Assembly: GCA_018398765.1 (NCBI GenBank)
Contig: JAHBMJ010002052.1
Coordinates: 1 to 23,258, forward strand
Length of the DNA: 23,258 nucleotides
From: Chromera velia
Lineage: Eukaryota; Sar; Chromeraceae
Direction of reading: 5' to 3'
Below the pieces are notes generated by a model that was given only the letters and a program-made list of their open reading frames with translations, did no database searches and was not told the origin of the DNA. Each line of letters opens with the position of its first letter. Within the stretch, counting starts at the first letter, position 1. Of this stretch, positions 9,240 to 18,757 are shown in pieces. The position numbers and the translations under genes were made by a program.

Positions 9240-9622
9240 GTGTGTGCCTCTTTTCGGGCTTGTGTGTTTTCAGATCTTCCTCTCCACTGTCAGTTGCGCT
9301 TTTCTATGACTTGCAAAATTTTTTTGCAAAGGGGTGCCTTGTATTTATGACCCTTATGACACATCTGATCTTTGTGTTTTGCCTTGAGGAAGTTGTGGAA
9401 GCTTCCTGGGTTCTCTGGGTTGCTTTTCTGCCTTCCTTTCTTTCTCTTCTTCTTTGTCTCGAGCACGACATAGTCGTGTGTGTGCGAAATGCACTCCTGC
9501 CAGAGGCAGTGGACGAGTTCGTCCTGGACATCATCGTCCTGCTGTTGAAAATCGTCATTCCCATTCTGGAGGCAACGACAGCCCTGGGGATTCTGAGACT
9601 GCACCAGTACGTTTGGATCTGA
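9240..9622 (+). CDS. Candidate multi-pass membrane protein frame
   Basis: A frame open from 9116 to TGA at 9620-9622 contains three hydrophobic segments: GCLVFMTLMTHLIFVFCL, ASWVLWVAFLPSFLSLLLCL and EFVLDIIVLLLKIVIPILEA. Much of it lies in pyrimidine-rich sequence, which gives Phe/Leu/Ser codons by default, and an intron ending at the ACATAG near 9470 is an equally good explanation. In that case a different, hydrophilic frame (NDSPGDSETAPVRLDLRKHP) runs to the donor GCG|GTGAGT near 9684. The two models exclude each other. Confidence 0.3.
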
Positions 9623-9915
9623 GAAAACATCCCTGTCCGAGAAGCGTGGAAGGAGACGGCCATCCTGGACTGGATCGTCCTGCGGTGAGTTTACGTCTGA
9701 ATTCTCCGACCATTCTGCGAAGGCAAATACATGCTGCTGGTATAATTGGAGTGAGGCGATACATTGTTATCCTTCGCGGCCCCCAGATTTTCAATTCGCG
9801 TTAACATTTGAGGAGGACACGAACGAGACGGGAAGTTTGACGCACTTATATATTATGCGTGAGTTTCACAACTACTGATTTCTGCTTCTCTCGCTGATCG
9901 TTCTCTTTTAGCAGT

Positions 9916-10061
9916 TGGAACACATTTTTGGCGGGTTCCCTTTTGTCGAGCCTGGGGCAGCGGCACAGCTGCTCCGGTTACCAAGTTGCCGCGTATCCTG
10001 GTTCTTTCGGAGTCCGACGACGGTCGCAGGCAGAGGAATCCCTCGTGGAGGTGGCAGAAGG
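9916..10061 (+). CDS. Candidate exon running into the assembly gap
   Basis: A pyrimidine tract with CTTTTAGCAG precedes this stretch and all three forward frames stay open to the N gap at 10062, so the frame cannot be chosen. One reading is GRRQRNPSWRW at its end, another ends RRRSQAEESLVEVAE. It is probably coding but truncated by missing sequence. Confidence 0.35.
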
Positions 10062-10955
10062 NNNNNNNNNNNNNNNNNNNNNNNNNNNNNNNNNNNNNNN
10101 NNNNNNNNNNNNNNNNNNNNNNNNNNNNNNNNNNNNNNNNNNNNNNNNNNNNNNNNNNNNNNNNNNNNNNNNNNNNNNNNNNNNNNNNNNNNNNNNNNNN
10201 NNNNNNNNNNNNNNNNNNNNNNNNNNNNNNNNNNNNNNNNNNNNNNNNNNNNNNNNNNNNNNNNNNNNNNNNNNNNNNNNNNNNNNNNNNNNNNNNNNNN
10301 NNNNNNNNNNNNNNNNNNNNNNNNNNNNNNNNNNNNNNNNNNNNNNNNNNNNNNNNNNNNNNNNNNNNNNNNNNNNNNNNNNNNNNNNNNNNNNNNNNNN
10401 NNNNNNNNNNNNNNNNNNNNNNNNNNNNNNNNNNNNNNNNNNNNNNNNNNNNNNNNNNNNNNNNNNNNNNNNNNNNNNNNNNNNNNNNNNNNNNNNNNNN
10501 NNNNNNNNNNNNNNNNNNNNNNNNNNNNNNNNNNNNNNNNNNNNNNNNNNNNNNNNNNNNNNNNNNNNNNNNNNNNNNNNNNNNNNNNNNNNNNNNNNNN
10601 NNNNNNNNNNNNNNNNNNNNNNNNNNNNNNNNNNNNNNNNNNNNNNNNNNNNNNNNNNNNNNNNNNNNNNNNNNNNNNNNNNNNNNNNNNNNNNNNNNNN
10701 NNNNNNNNNNNNNNNNNNNNNNNNNNNNNNNNNNNNNNNNNNNNNNNNNNNNNNNNNNNNNNNNNNNNNNNNNNNNNNNNNNNNNNNNNNNNNNNNNNNN
10801 NNNNNNNNNNNNNNNNNNNNNNNNNNNNNNNNNNNNNNNNNNNNNNNNNNNNNNNNNNNNNNNNNNNNNNNNNNNNNNNNNNNNNNNNNNNNNNNNNNNN
10901 NNNNNNNNNNNNNNNNNNNNNNNNNNNNNNNNNNNNNNNNNNNNNNNNNNNNNNN
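10062..10955. other. Assembly gap (N)
   Basis: 894 consecutive N bases. Any reading frame said to span this region is unsupported. Confidence 0.99.
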
Positions 10956-11292
10956 GGGAGACCACAAAAGGCCGTACAAGCCGGTATACAAGCATGGTAC
11001 AAGCAATGGCAAAAGTTCTGGCGAAGAGAAAAGAACGGGAGGGGGTCCTCAGGGGGACAGGGAGGGGGAGAAGGGAGAGGGAGAAGAGGTCGGAGAGGAC
11101 CAGGGGAAGGTCCTGGAGATGGGGCAGCAGCTGCTGCAGCAAGCAGCGGTGCCCGTCCAGTGGCAAAGCGCCGCCTTTGCCAGACCGACGTGCGCGAGTT
11201 TGCCGGTGTTCAGCAAGCTGGAGAAGAGGGGCCTCCCGCTTCTCGGCGACACTCAGATACCCTGGTTTTTCTTACCGCTCGAAGTTGACTAG
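10956..11292 (+). CDS. Candidate terminal exon after the gap
   Basis: All three frames are open for at least 330 bases. The most protein-like one ends in MGQQLLQQAAVPVQWQSAAF, then LPVFSKLEKRGLPLLGD and FFLPLEVD before TAG at 11290-11292. The first half is Gly/Glu/Gln-rich. No domain was recognised. It may be the 3' end of the gene whose 5' part enters the gap at 10061. Confidence 0.35.
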
Positions 11293-11386
11293 GGGGAGGG
11301 GGAGAAGGAAGGAGGAAAGGAAGGGAGAAAGGAAGGGAGAAAGGAAGAAAGCAAAGAACGAAGGTAAGAAAGGAGAAAGAAAAAGC
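11293..11386. repeat. Purine-only imperfect tandem repeat
   Basis: Directly after the TAG at 11292 lies a stretch almost entirely of G and A built from GGGAGAAAGGAA-like units (for example repeated GGGAGAAAGGAAG at about 11322-11346). Such homopurine tracts can form triplex DNA, which is inference. Confidence 0.8.
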
Positions 11387-11399
11387 CTTTCTCTACCGT

Positions 11400-12330
11400 C
11401 CTTCCTCTTTGCAGATGGGAAAGAAAAAAGAAAAAAAAAGACACGCACAAAAAGAGAGACGGCAGAATTCTGAAGGAGGTCAGTGCAGCCCTGTGTGTGG
11501 CACTGTTCATTCAACAATTCTTGTTCGTTTATGTAAATCTAAGCGGGGTTTTTAAGGGGCAGAAGTGCTCCGCCAGTCCATTCACATCGCGGTCCAGGCC
11601 GTAAGAAAAGAAGAGTGTCTGTCTTCTCCAAGTGTCGGGGGCTGGGACTTGGATCGACAGCTCAATCAGAAAGTATAAGAGAAAAGAAAGACTGCAACTT
11701 GAAGGCAGCTGTTTACATCAAACTCACACATGCATGCAATCCAAAACTTCATCGCACATAATATCTGGATATGTATATATGTGTATGCAGTGACTGTTTA
11801 ACTCACGCCCTTTAAGACCACTCTGATATCTACAACACTATACTTCATTTTACTGGCGTTTCACACTGACAACTCTCACACAAACAGGAACAGTTTTTCG
11901 CCCTCGCCTGTTCACAGACGCGACCCAGCTGGCACAACCTTGTTAAGGTAATCAGGTACGTCAATTTGCACGATCGATTCAACATACAGCCGCATATCCG
12001 ACGTCACCAACTACTTTTCACTTCTGACATCGATCCTCTCGCCCACATGAATGTCATCCTGAGGTCGATGCTCTTAATTCGTACTGGACTGTCTTGCAAA
12101 GAGTGATTTCATGGTTGCATCTCCAGGCTGAAATGCAACGCTCATTGATCCACAGTAAGTGAAGCAACGCCATTTTTTGCATAGTTGTCTGTGTTTTTGT
12201 CTGCTTCCATGTAACTGCTTTCCGAGCATGCAGTTTTTCGCGGCACCACTCCACCCACTCTACTCACTCCACTCCACTCCCTGTACTGCCTGTGTATTTG
12301 CGAAATGATTTTGTGCGCGTCTACTGACCT
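11400..12330. other. Quiet stretch without supported gene
   Basis: No exon with both a plausible acceptor and a protein-like frame was found. The region is compositionally mixed, has one short TATATATG segment near 11772, and its open frames are all short. Confidence 0.5.
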
Positions 12331-12731
12331 TTCATGGCCTCGCCTTTCTGTTCGTCATGGGAGTGCTTGCGGTATGCTGACGTGCTAGTGTGTGCTGTGC
12401 TGGATCTCTTTCATCCTGCTCTCGGTATCTCTTCCTCTCAGAGACCCTTTTTCTCCTCTCCTACCTCCCGGGCACATTCTTTCGAACTGTTTCGTCTCTC
12501 CCCGTTCGCCTCGCTCGCCGTTTTTTTTCGCGGGCTCCTTCCCTAGAGGTAAAGAAAGATCTGATTATTCAAAAAGTGAGCCTGTCACACAGCTGGACTA
12601 TAAATGGGTTCGGATTTCTACTTGGTTGATTGTCAGTGCTCATTTTGCCCTGGCCCTTTTTTTGATGCTGCAGTCCACTCAGGAGGAGAAGCAGAAATAC
12701 AAGGAGCAGGAGGAGGAGGACAAGGTGACGA

Positions 12732-13674
12732 ATGGGAGAGCAGACAAGTGAGGAGGAGACATACGTGTGCGAAACGGCGTGGAGACCCTCCCAAATGGAG
12801 AGGGCCCTAAACGTCAGTCGCGAAAGTTTCTCGTTTCTTCCTGCTGCGTCTCGCTCCTTTTCTCCTTGCATGGGGCTCTTCTGGTCCAAGACTTATTTTT
12901 TGTTGTTCCCTCTTTCCTTCAGCTCTTGTTTTTCTGGCTTTTCGAGCCCGTTTTCCTTTGGTCTTCGGACTCCTCGCTTGCTTTTCTGTCCCTCAATGCA
13001 GTTTTCCTTCTGACAGGCGAGAGCCTTCGTCTTCCTCTCAGGGGGTCCGATGATGACGGGGCCGTGGGAGCGGGAGGTGGTCTCTGATTGGAACGTGGTG
13101 GAAGGACATCATATCTCTCTGACACGGGAGGTGAGGGTATATAAGTAAGAGAAGGCTAGGGTCATGCACGCCACCTTGATTTGATCCACGAGCTTACAGG
13201 ATCTCTGCATGTGCGCCTTGGAATCGTTCTTATTTCTCTCTCTTCCTCTCCCCTAACCCAGCTCTCGTACATAATATTGTTCCTGCAGGTTAATTGTCGC
13301 AGCACCAGGGCCATGGGGTCAGGAGACGCCATTTTCGCGTGGTCGAAGAGGATCGGCAGGGCAGAGAGCGTCGCCCTTGGGCAGAAGCACGAGAGGATCT
13401 CGCCGAAAAGCTCAAGGAGTATGTGAAGTGTGGGGGAGTGCTGGGAGCCTGTGTTTCAACGGAGAAGCAGAACGACGAGGAAGATAGGAAAGAGGCGATC
13501 ATCGTTTTCCAGGACCAGCGATCTGACAGTGTCTGTGTGTTTACCAAAGAGATCGAGGACCTTGGTCCCAAGGTTTCCACTCAGATCCCGCAGTACCCTG
13601 CTGAGTCGGGCCTCCCCAGTCCCTCCAGATCTCTTCTAGAGAGATCCTCTCGGGTGCTCTATAGCTCCCTGTGA
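12732..13674 (+). CDS. Three-exon gene, 188-residue protein of unknown function
   Basis: This is the cleanest gene model in the window. Exon 1 (12732-12812) starts at ATG and encodes 27 residues (MGEQTSEEETYVCETAW...), ending in phase 0 at AAC|GTCAGT. Exon 2 (13017-13130) follows the acceptor TTCCTTCTGACAG and encodes 38 residues, including FVFLSGGPMMTGPWEREVVS and WNVVEGHHISLTRE, ending in phase 0 at GAG|GTGAGG. Exon 3 (13303-13674) follows AATTGTCGCAG (AG at 13301-13302) and encodes EDLAEKLKEYVKCGGVLGAC, then EAIIVFQDQRSDSVCVFTKE, then a Pro/Ser-rich tail and TGA. All junctions are phase 0, with no stop or frameshift. A downstream alternative acceptor (ACCAG, ending 13308) would drop two residues. 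No domain, signal peptide or membrane segment was recognised. The lysine/glutamate-rich middle is probably helical. Confidence 0.6.
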
Positions 13675-14430
13675 ACAAGGAACAGGTCAGTGGGGTAGAA
13701 GGGCAGGGAGAAACTTTGGATCTGGCTGTCATTTGTAAAGGGTTTTGTCGGATGGGACGTTGACTTCTTTTGTCCTCAAACTGTACAGGAAGAAAACGTA
13801 CAGCAAGGATCTTGTCGCATGATTCCCTCAAAAGTATGAGCCGCAGGGACACATACGCGCCCTGTCATGCTAATTTCCGAGAATGTCCCCTTTCATGCCA
13901 CATGTTTCCTTTCGTTCTCCCTGTTCACTTGATTATGATTGATGATTCACACGATGATATAGTTAGTCGAGATCACGTTGACTTGGTCCTCCAAAGTTGA
14001 TCTGCTTATGAAAGTCTGCAAAGACGCAGAGAGTTCAGTCGTCTGGTGGATGAAAAACTCAAAAAACTGAACTGATAAACAAGAGAGAACGGAGATAACC
14101 ACAAAACAAGACTCGATCGGCCGGAGAAAATTTCCTTTCCACCATTTTCCACCTCGATTCCTAGTCGGCCTTTCTGTTCTCGTATCAAAACATTCAAGAA
14201 TACAAGAAAAACCGCCCCTAATTGAGCTGCAGGAGCAACTTTTTCAGCTTCAACCTTCCAGAACGCATCTCGATCTGACCGCAGAGCCCTCTGGTATCTG
14301 CTTGCATGGAGTGACAGTCGCATCTCTGACCCGAGATCAAAAAACGGTGAAGGAGAACACGCCGTGGGCGTCCCACGCTGGCTGAAGCTGTAACTCCAGC
14401 TGGGAAGTGCAACTGCATGCATGGCTGAGT
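13675..14430. other. No supported gene
   Basis: Open frames on the reverse strand (for example 14006-14455) overlap one another and lack splice or domain support. Nothing else was recognised. Confidence 0.4.
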
Positions 14431-14555
14431 CTTGTGGCAGGCATCTTCTGTGCATGTGGCAGCGGTCCCTGTGGCTGCGTGGGCAGCCACTTTATTCGAC
14501 TCTCTCGTGTGTGTGTCCGGCGCGACTGCTGCCCTGACCATGCAGCGACAAAACT

Positions 14556-15117
14556 TTGATGGAGGTGTCGACCTCTGCGGCGGCTATCCCCACGATCAAA
14601 CTGAAATGCCAGTTCGTCCGAGGACTCCCATACTCTGACGCTGACTCTTCCAGACCGTATACGGAGGTGGCTGCACAATGGGGGCATCGCGAATGCGTTC
14701 GTGGGTGGAGGGGTATATGGAGCTTTCATCTGCTCCTCCACAAAGGCCATGATGCAACACTATATACTTGTAAATATGTACATATGTCTGCTGCAGCCCC
14801 ATCAGTCACTGAGCGGAGGAGTGGGGGTGCGGGAACGGGAAGGGAAACTGTCTCTGGGGAAAGAGTGAACACGGGGCAGGGTAGCTGGGAGGTGTTTTGA
14901 AGCTCCTGCTCCTTCATGGAGCAGACGTACATGCAACAGACGACGCTGGGTGGACTGCCCTGCACTTTACGTCGAGTCCATTGGAACCTCTTATCGAAGG
15001 ACGAATATAGTGATCAAGAAACCACAGATTGCGCTTTGCCTCATTCGGAAAGGAATCAACGTCTTTGCTGTCACGGACGCCGGCAAAACTGCCGAACAAA
15101 TCTCAAAGTCATGCTGA
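14556..15117 (+). pseudogene. Ankyrin-repeat gene fragment, interrupted
   Basis: From ATGATGGAG at 14556 the frame reaches TEVAAQWGHRECVRG, which matches the AAxxGHxECV helix of an ankyrin repeat, then FHLLLHKGHDATLYT, matching LLxxGAD. After an insertion of the dispersed repeat (14796-14891) another frame starting at 14900 reads KLLLLHGADVHATDDAGWTA followed by LHFTSS, a textbook repeat core. It meets TAG at 15008-15010. The ankyrin pattern resumes one frame over with ALCLIRKGINVFAVTDAGKT and AEQISKSC before TGA at 15115-15117. Ankyrin repeats mediate protein binding. At least one frame break (near 15008) and the inserted repeat make a pseudogene likely, though an intron at 14783-14899 (CTT|GTAAAT donor) could remove the insertion. 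Confidence 0.65.
14796..14891. repeat. Dispersed repeat, copy A
   Basis: Begins GCCCCATCAGTCACTGAGCG and includes GAAACTGTCTCTGGGGAAAG. The first 72 bases are identical to 23187-23258 (copy B), and about 75 bases match 15304-15375 (copy C) with a few differences. It lies between two ankyrin segments. Its class is unknown; no terminal inverted repeat or target duplication was seen. Confidence 0.8.
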
Positions 15118-15138
15118 GGGAAGCTCATACTCCGCAAC

Positions 15139-15303
15139 ATGAAGGTGTGTAGGGGGAGCAAGAAAAAGATTGTCAGCGAACGAGTCGAGGAGATATATTC
15201 CACAGTCGAGGGCGCGATTCGCCACTACTGCTTTTGTGCCATGCTCCTGCAGCAGAGCCCCAACAGCAGCAGGAGGCAGACCCAGCGGAAGAGCTCCAAC
15301 AGC
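15139..15303 (+). CDS. Weak exon candidate, unknown protein
   Basis: The frame includes KIVSERVEEIYSTVEGAIRH and continues CFCAMLLQQSPNSSRRQ before running into repeat copy C. It is helical in character. No splice site clearly bounds it. It may be further decayed exon sequence of the ankyrin gene upstream. Confidence 0.25.
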
Positions 15304-15375
15304 GGGGGTGGGGGAACGGGAAGGGAAACTGTCTCTGGGGAAAGAGTGAACACGGAGCAGGGTAGCTGGGAGGGG
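15304..15375. repeat. Dispersed repeat, copy C (diverged)
   Basis: Shares GGGAACGGGAAGGGAAACTG and what follows with copies A and B, with changes such as ACGGAG for ACGGGG, and ends in a G8 run. It lacks the first part (CATCAGTCACTGAGCGG). Confidence 0.75.
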
Positions 15376-15797
15376 GGGGAGGGCGATCTTGTCGTCAGAG
15401 GAGGAGAGACAGATTGAAGAGAAAATTGCAGAGAGGGTCAATGAGAGGGTGGCGGTCGCATGTGTTTGTTTGTCTGATTACAGTCTGCTCGCTAGATAGC
15501 GGGCCTATTATTAGCGGGGAGTCTGCAGCTAGGCATAAACACTTACTGAATTCTCTGTACATGTGTCTCTGCGTTGCATCTATATGTGCGACTCTGCACT
15601 TCTTGTGGTGGTGCCTGCGTATGAATTGTTGAACAGCAGGAAGAGAAGGTATCGGCCCTGCAGTATGTGCCGGTGCAGCTGCGGGTAAGTAAGCGAGTCT
15701 AGTAAGCAAGTGGCAGCAGAAGTGCTCATTTAGTCCCCCTTGTCAGTTCGTGTTAGAAAGAGCGACCATTCCTTTCAGTACACAAACGTTTGCGTAT

Positions 15798-15840
15798 ACA
15801 GGCACCTGACGGAGATGGAAACTCGTGCTTGTACATGAAC
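15798..15840. repeat. 43-base direct repeat, left copy
   Basis: Matches 16237-16279 at 39 of 43 positions and lies just upstream of the PPPDE-like frame. It can be read as APDGDGNSCLY, which resembles the active-site motif of OTU deubiquitinases, or in another frame as RHLTEMETRACT followed by a stop. See findings. Confidence 0.8.
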
Positions 15841-15844
15841 TGAG

Positions 15845-16188
15845 TTGCTGGAGCACGCAAAGACATTCGTGAACGTCGCGGGCCCTCCAGTTCTCCTGCT
15901 GATCTACGATCTGCCGCGTGTGGGGGCCCTCAACGGATTTTGGGAGACGTTCGGGAAGGCAGGGTACTACCACACGTCGGTGGTGGTTGGCGGGTTGGGG
16001 AATGGTCCTTCGAGACCTGGGAAAGCTCCCAAGCCGGAAGCGGCATCGCTGGCCGGGTTTCGGGGACCTTCTGTCAGTGGCATAATCTCAGCTGGAAAAT
16101 TCCCCCTGCGAGCTTTGAGGCAAGACATTCTGATGGTGGAAGAAGAGCTGCATATAGGGCTCTGACGATGTGCATGTTGTGGTAATTT
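15845..16188 (+). pseudogene. PPPDE (DeSI-like) isopeptidase domain, frameshifted
   Basis: The first frame reads VLLLIYDLPRVGALNGFWE and GKAGYYHTSVVVGG. This matches the PPPDE signature: a beta strand ending YDL, a loop, a helix and HTSVVV carrying the catalytic His. A one-base change within GGGG at 15997-16000 leads into a frame reading EWSFETWESSQAGSG, the expected Glu-aromatic-Phe strand after the HTS motif. It continues to TAA at 16186-16188. PPPDE proteins are permuted papain-fold cysteine proteases that remove SUMO or ubiquitin from substrates. The catalytic Cys, expected about 70 residues after the His in an NCN-type context, was not found; the frame ends first. The gene is therefore truncated as well as frameshifted, unless the frameshift is a base error and further exons follow. 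Confidence 0.6.
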
Positions 16189-16236
16189 AAAGGGGGCGAG
16201 GGGATGCGATGATGAGATTCATGAGTACGCAAACGA

Positions 16237-16279
16237 ACAGGAACCTGACGGAGATTGAAACTCGTGCTTGTACATAAAT
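16237..16279. repeat. 43-base direct repeat, right copy
   Basis: Second copy of 15798-15840, 439 bases downstream. In the OTU-like frame one glycine codon has become TGA (16256-16258); in the alternative frame the terminating codon changes from TGA to TAA, so termination is kept. Confidence 0.8.
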
Positions 16280-16715
16280 GTGAGGCTCAAGGAGTCAGAA
16301 TAGCAAATGCATCAGGGCTCTATCGGGTCTTGCTGTAAGAGTCTGCTGCTTTCTGAGCCGCCCTACATGATCCTATGCTCTGTAGGTACGTTCAGGAACA
16401 TCCTCAGTGAGACCGGAGCTTTTTGTGAGCTGGAGCTGTGGTATTTCGAAACCTTTCTCACGACTTCGTGATCGCTGAATGACATTTTGAACAGCCGTCT
16501 CCTGTTTCGGTCTCCAAGCAACACTCAGAATAGATCACTTTCTGCCCTTGCTTCATCCCAGCCTTTCGTTTAGAGGCCTATCCTGTCAAAGATACGTATA
16601 CACGCTCACCTGCACCCTTGCCGTCGTGGAAGGAAAGTCGGTATGGAGAAGGAAGAGCCTTTCCAAATCACGCCAAGGTCCGCAAGCAGACTGAGCTTCT
16701 GTAGTCACTGAGACG
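16280..16715. other. Spacer upstream of the ELMO-type gene
   Basis: No supported exon. The region should contain the promoter of the gene starting at 16716, but no clear TATA element was identified. Confidence 0.4.
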
Positions 16716-18757
16716 ATGAAAGATCTGCAAGACACGGGTGAGGAGAATCACAATCCACCCCCTCCAGCGCCAGCAGCAGCAGCTTCGCCTGCTTCTGCTG
16801 CCAGCTCAAGTGCAGCAGCTGCAGCGACTTCTCAACCGCAGAGCAATCTCAGAAGAAGTCCATCTGCAAACGCCTTTCAAGCAGGAGATCCGTGGGAGAC
16901 TGTGCAAGCAATAATACTTCAAAAAATGGAGAATGTTACTGAGCTGCGAAAGGCGCTTCAGGAGCACAAAAGCAGGGAAGAAGGAGTCAGAGGGGAGACA
17001 GCGCAAATGAGAAAAGGCCAGGTGTGTCTCTCCTCTGCAGGGAGAACAGTTCGACTGCCACTCTGCCTACTGACCCTCAGCAGATCGACTGCCGGACGCG
17101 ACTCAAATGCCTTTTTCAGTGAGAGACCCCGCCGGACACCGCAGTGCCAAAATCGGCGACGTCTGACCCCTCGATCAACACTCACATCACACATGTCCTT
17201 CTTCCATGATGCAAGGCTGTGTATTGATGTTCCAAGAACCATACGTTATGGATTCGCTCTAATTCGCTCGAGTGAAAGTGGGCTCAATCAACGAAAGACG
17301 CCTCTCTTGTCCCGAGGCTCTAATCAGGAACAGTTCCTGCACAGAGGGAGTACTCAGCGCCACCAACCGGTGGAGCTGTGGGAATATATGCAGGTCAGAC
17401 TTCAGTGACGCCCTCTCGGCCAAACAATTCGGGCCAGACGGTCTTCGATGAATATTTAGGAATCAACCTCCCGTACAACTCCGCTGCATTGCCGGACCTG
17501 AGCACAACGCACTCGTGGAAGAAGGCGAAGCTTCTCACTCCAAAAGGTCTAAGGAGGGCTCAGATGGTTAATTGCCGCTTTGTTGGAATGGGACTTTCGG
17601 GGAAGAGAAGAAGCAAGCGAGTACGACTTCATTCCTTTGGCAAGGTAGGGAATGAAAATCTACGTTCGTTGTAGGTGTGTTTTCCCCGGTGTCTGTCTGT
17701 ACACTGTTCTCATTGTTTCCCTGTGGCTTCGCCGAAATGATCTCCGACACAAAAACAGTTTTATGCTTGACCTTCTCTATATACCCTGAAGTTCTCTCTT
17801 AATCTCGACCGCTGCACTTCTTGCAGACTTGTAGAGAGGCTGACGGTATTTCCAGTACGCCCCGATCCTTGCAAAGGATCATGGAGAGCATGCCGACCCC
17901 CGACCAGTATACGCGCACCGGAAGGGTCTGCACCATGACACACTTATCAAGGTCTCTCTCCAGCAGGCCAGAGAGAGGGCAGCTGAGGGAGAAGAAGCAT
18001 TCGTCTCTTCCCTTTTCTTCAGCCGCCCCGTCTCCGCCTGCCGTTGCAGCTTCCGAATCGGCAGGGGAGATTCATGCAGTGCCACCCCCTGCAGCCGCTG
18101 AAGACCGACGGCAGAAGACTCCAGAGGGGGTGCACAAGGAGGAGACACAAGGGGCTCTCCATGATCTCCGGTTCTGGAGGCTCCTGGAGGCACCCTCAAA
18201 GATGCATGGCCTCTGCGTGGGAGGGGGAGCGCTTCAACCCTCTTACGTTTGTTGGTATCAACCCGACGACGGACCTCCATGCATGCATGCATGCGAGATT
18301 GATTCGCCTCCTCCGCTTCCACGAGGAAATTCCCCCTCTCCTGAGATCCGGCCGTGTTCTGACTTACGAGGGGGTGCAGGCTGGGGGGCAGCCCGGCCGT
18401 GCAGAATGGTTGAGGTATTCGTTTCTCTGCAGCATCAACGTGAGAACAAAAGAAGGCTGTGGCGGGGGTCAATTGTTCTTTGGCGGGTCGCATTGAGGGT
18501 CTGGAAGCTAGGGATGAAGAGGTCTCTCCCATGCACCCAGGCATGCTTGCAACACATGCCTGCAGGGTACACTCACGACCTCGTCCGCTCTGCTCGTTAC
18601 GCTGAAAATCGCAGACGAGTCAAAGAGGGTCTCCAGCCTCTTTGTGAGGGCCCCCCTTTCTCCTCTCGTGGGAAGGCCTGCAAGTGCTCATTCAAAGTAC
18701 TGCAGGATCGACGAGTTGAAACACAAGAATCGCCGCTGCTTCCCTCATGAATACTGA
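16716..18757 (+). CDS. ELMO-domain protein gene
   Basis: ATG at 16716 opens 231 codons without stop: Pro/Ala-rich start, then a helical part (VQAIILQKMENVTELRKALQ). Likely exons follow at 17394-17644 (VFDEYLGINLPYNSAALPDL; donor AAG|GTAGGG), 17827-18439 (acceptor CTTGCAG, phase 0; donor AAC|GTGAGA) and 18566-18757 (acceptor CCTGCAG, phase 0, ends HEY then TGA). The ELMO domain begins about 18150 (ALHDLRFWRLLEAPSKMHG). It then needs a one-base change at the G runs 18219-18227 to read FNPLTFVGINPTTDL and RLIRLLRFHEE, later RYSFLCSIN and, across the last intron, GTLTTSSALLVTLKIADESK. Spacing matches GFQxxxPxTDxR...L..LLxF of ELMO/CED-12 proteins: Phe lies 15 residues after the TD aspartate. ELMO proteins act as GTPase-activating proteins for Arf/Arl GTPases or as Rac exchange-factor partners. 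The catalytic-type Arg after TD(F/L) is His here. How exon one joins 17394 is unsettled: donor GTGTCT at 17026 gives the right phase. Confidence 0.6.
18279..18295. repeat. TGCATGCATGCATGC tract inside the ELMO frame
   Basis: Four overlapping TGCA units lie exactly where an ELMO domain has its Arg-Gly-x-Gly motif. The unit equals the TGCATGC sequence known as an ApiAP2-type binding motif in apicomplexans. Confidence 0.85.

Noticed and set aside
9853-11473. Several very long open frames (344 to 495 codons) across 10062-10955
   Set aside because: They run through 894 N bases; openness there has no meaning.
14660-14790. Tim17/22-like reading (GGIANAFVGGGVYGAFIC) in one frame
   Set aside because: Gly-rich pattern only. 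The same bases in another frame give a good ankyrin helix, and clear ankyrin sequence follows.
17879-18544. 221-codon reverse-strand frame
   Set aside because: Shadow of the forward ELMO-type gene, which has domain and splice support.
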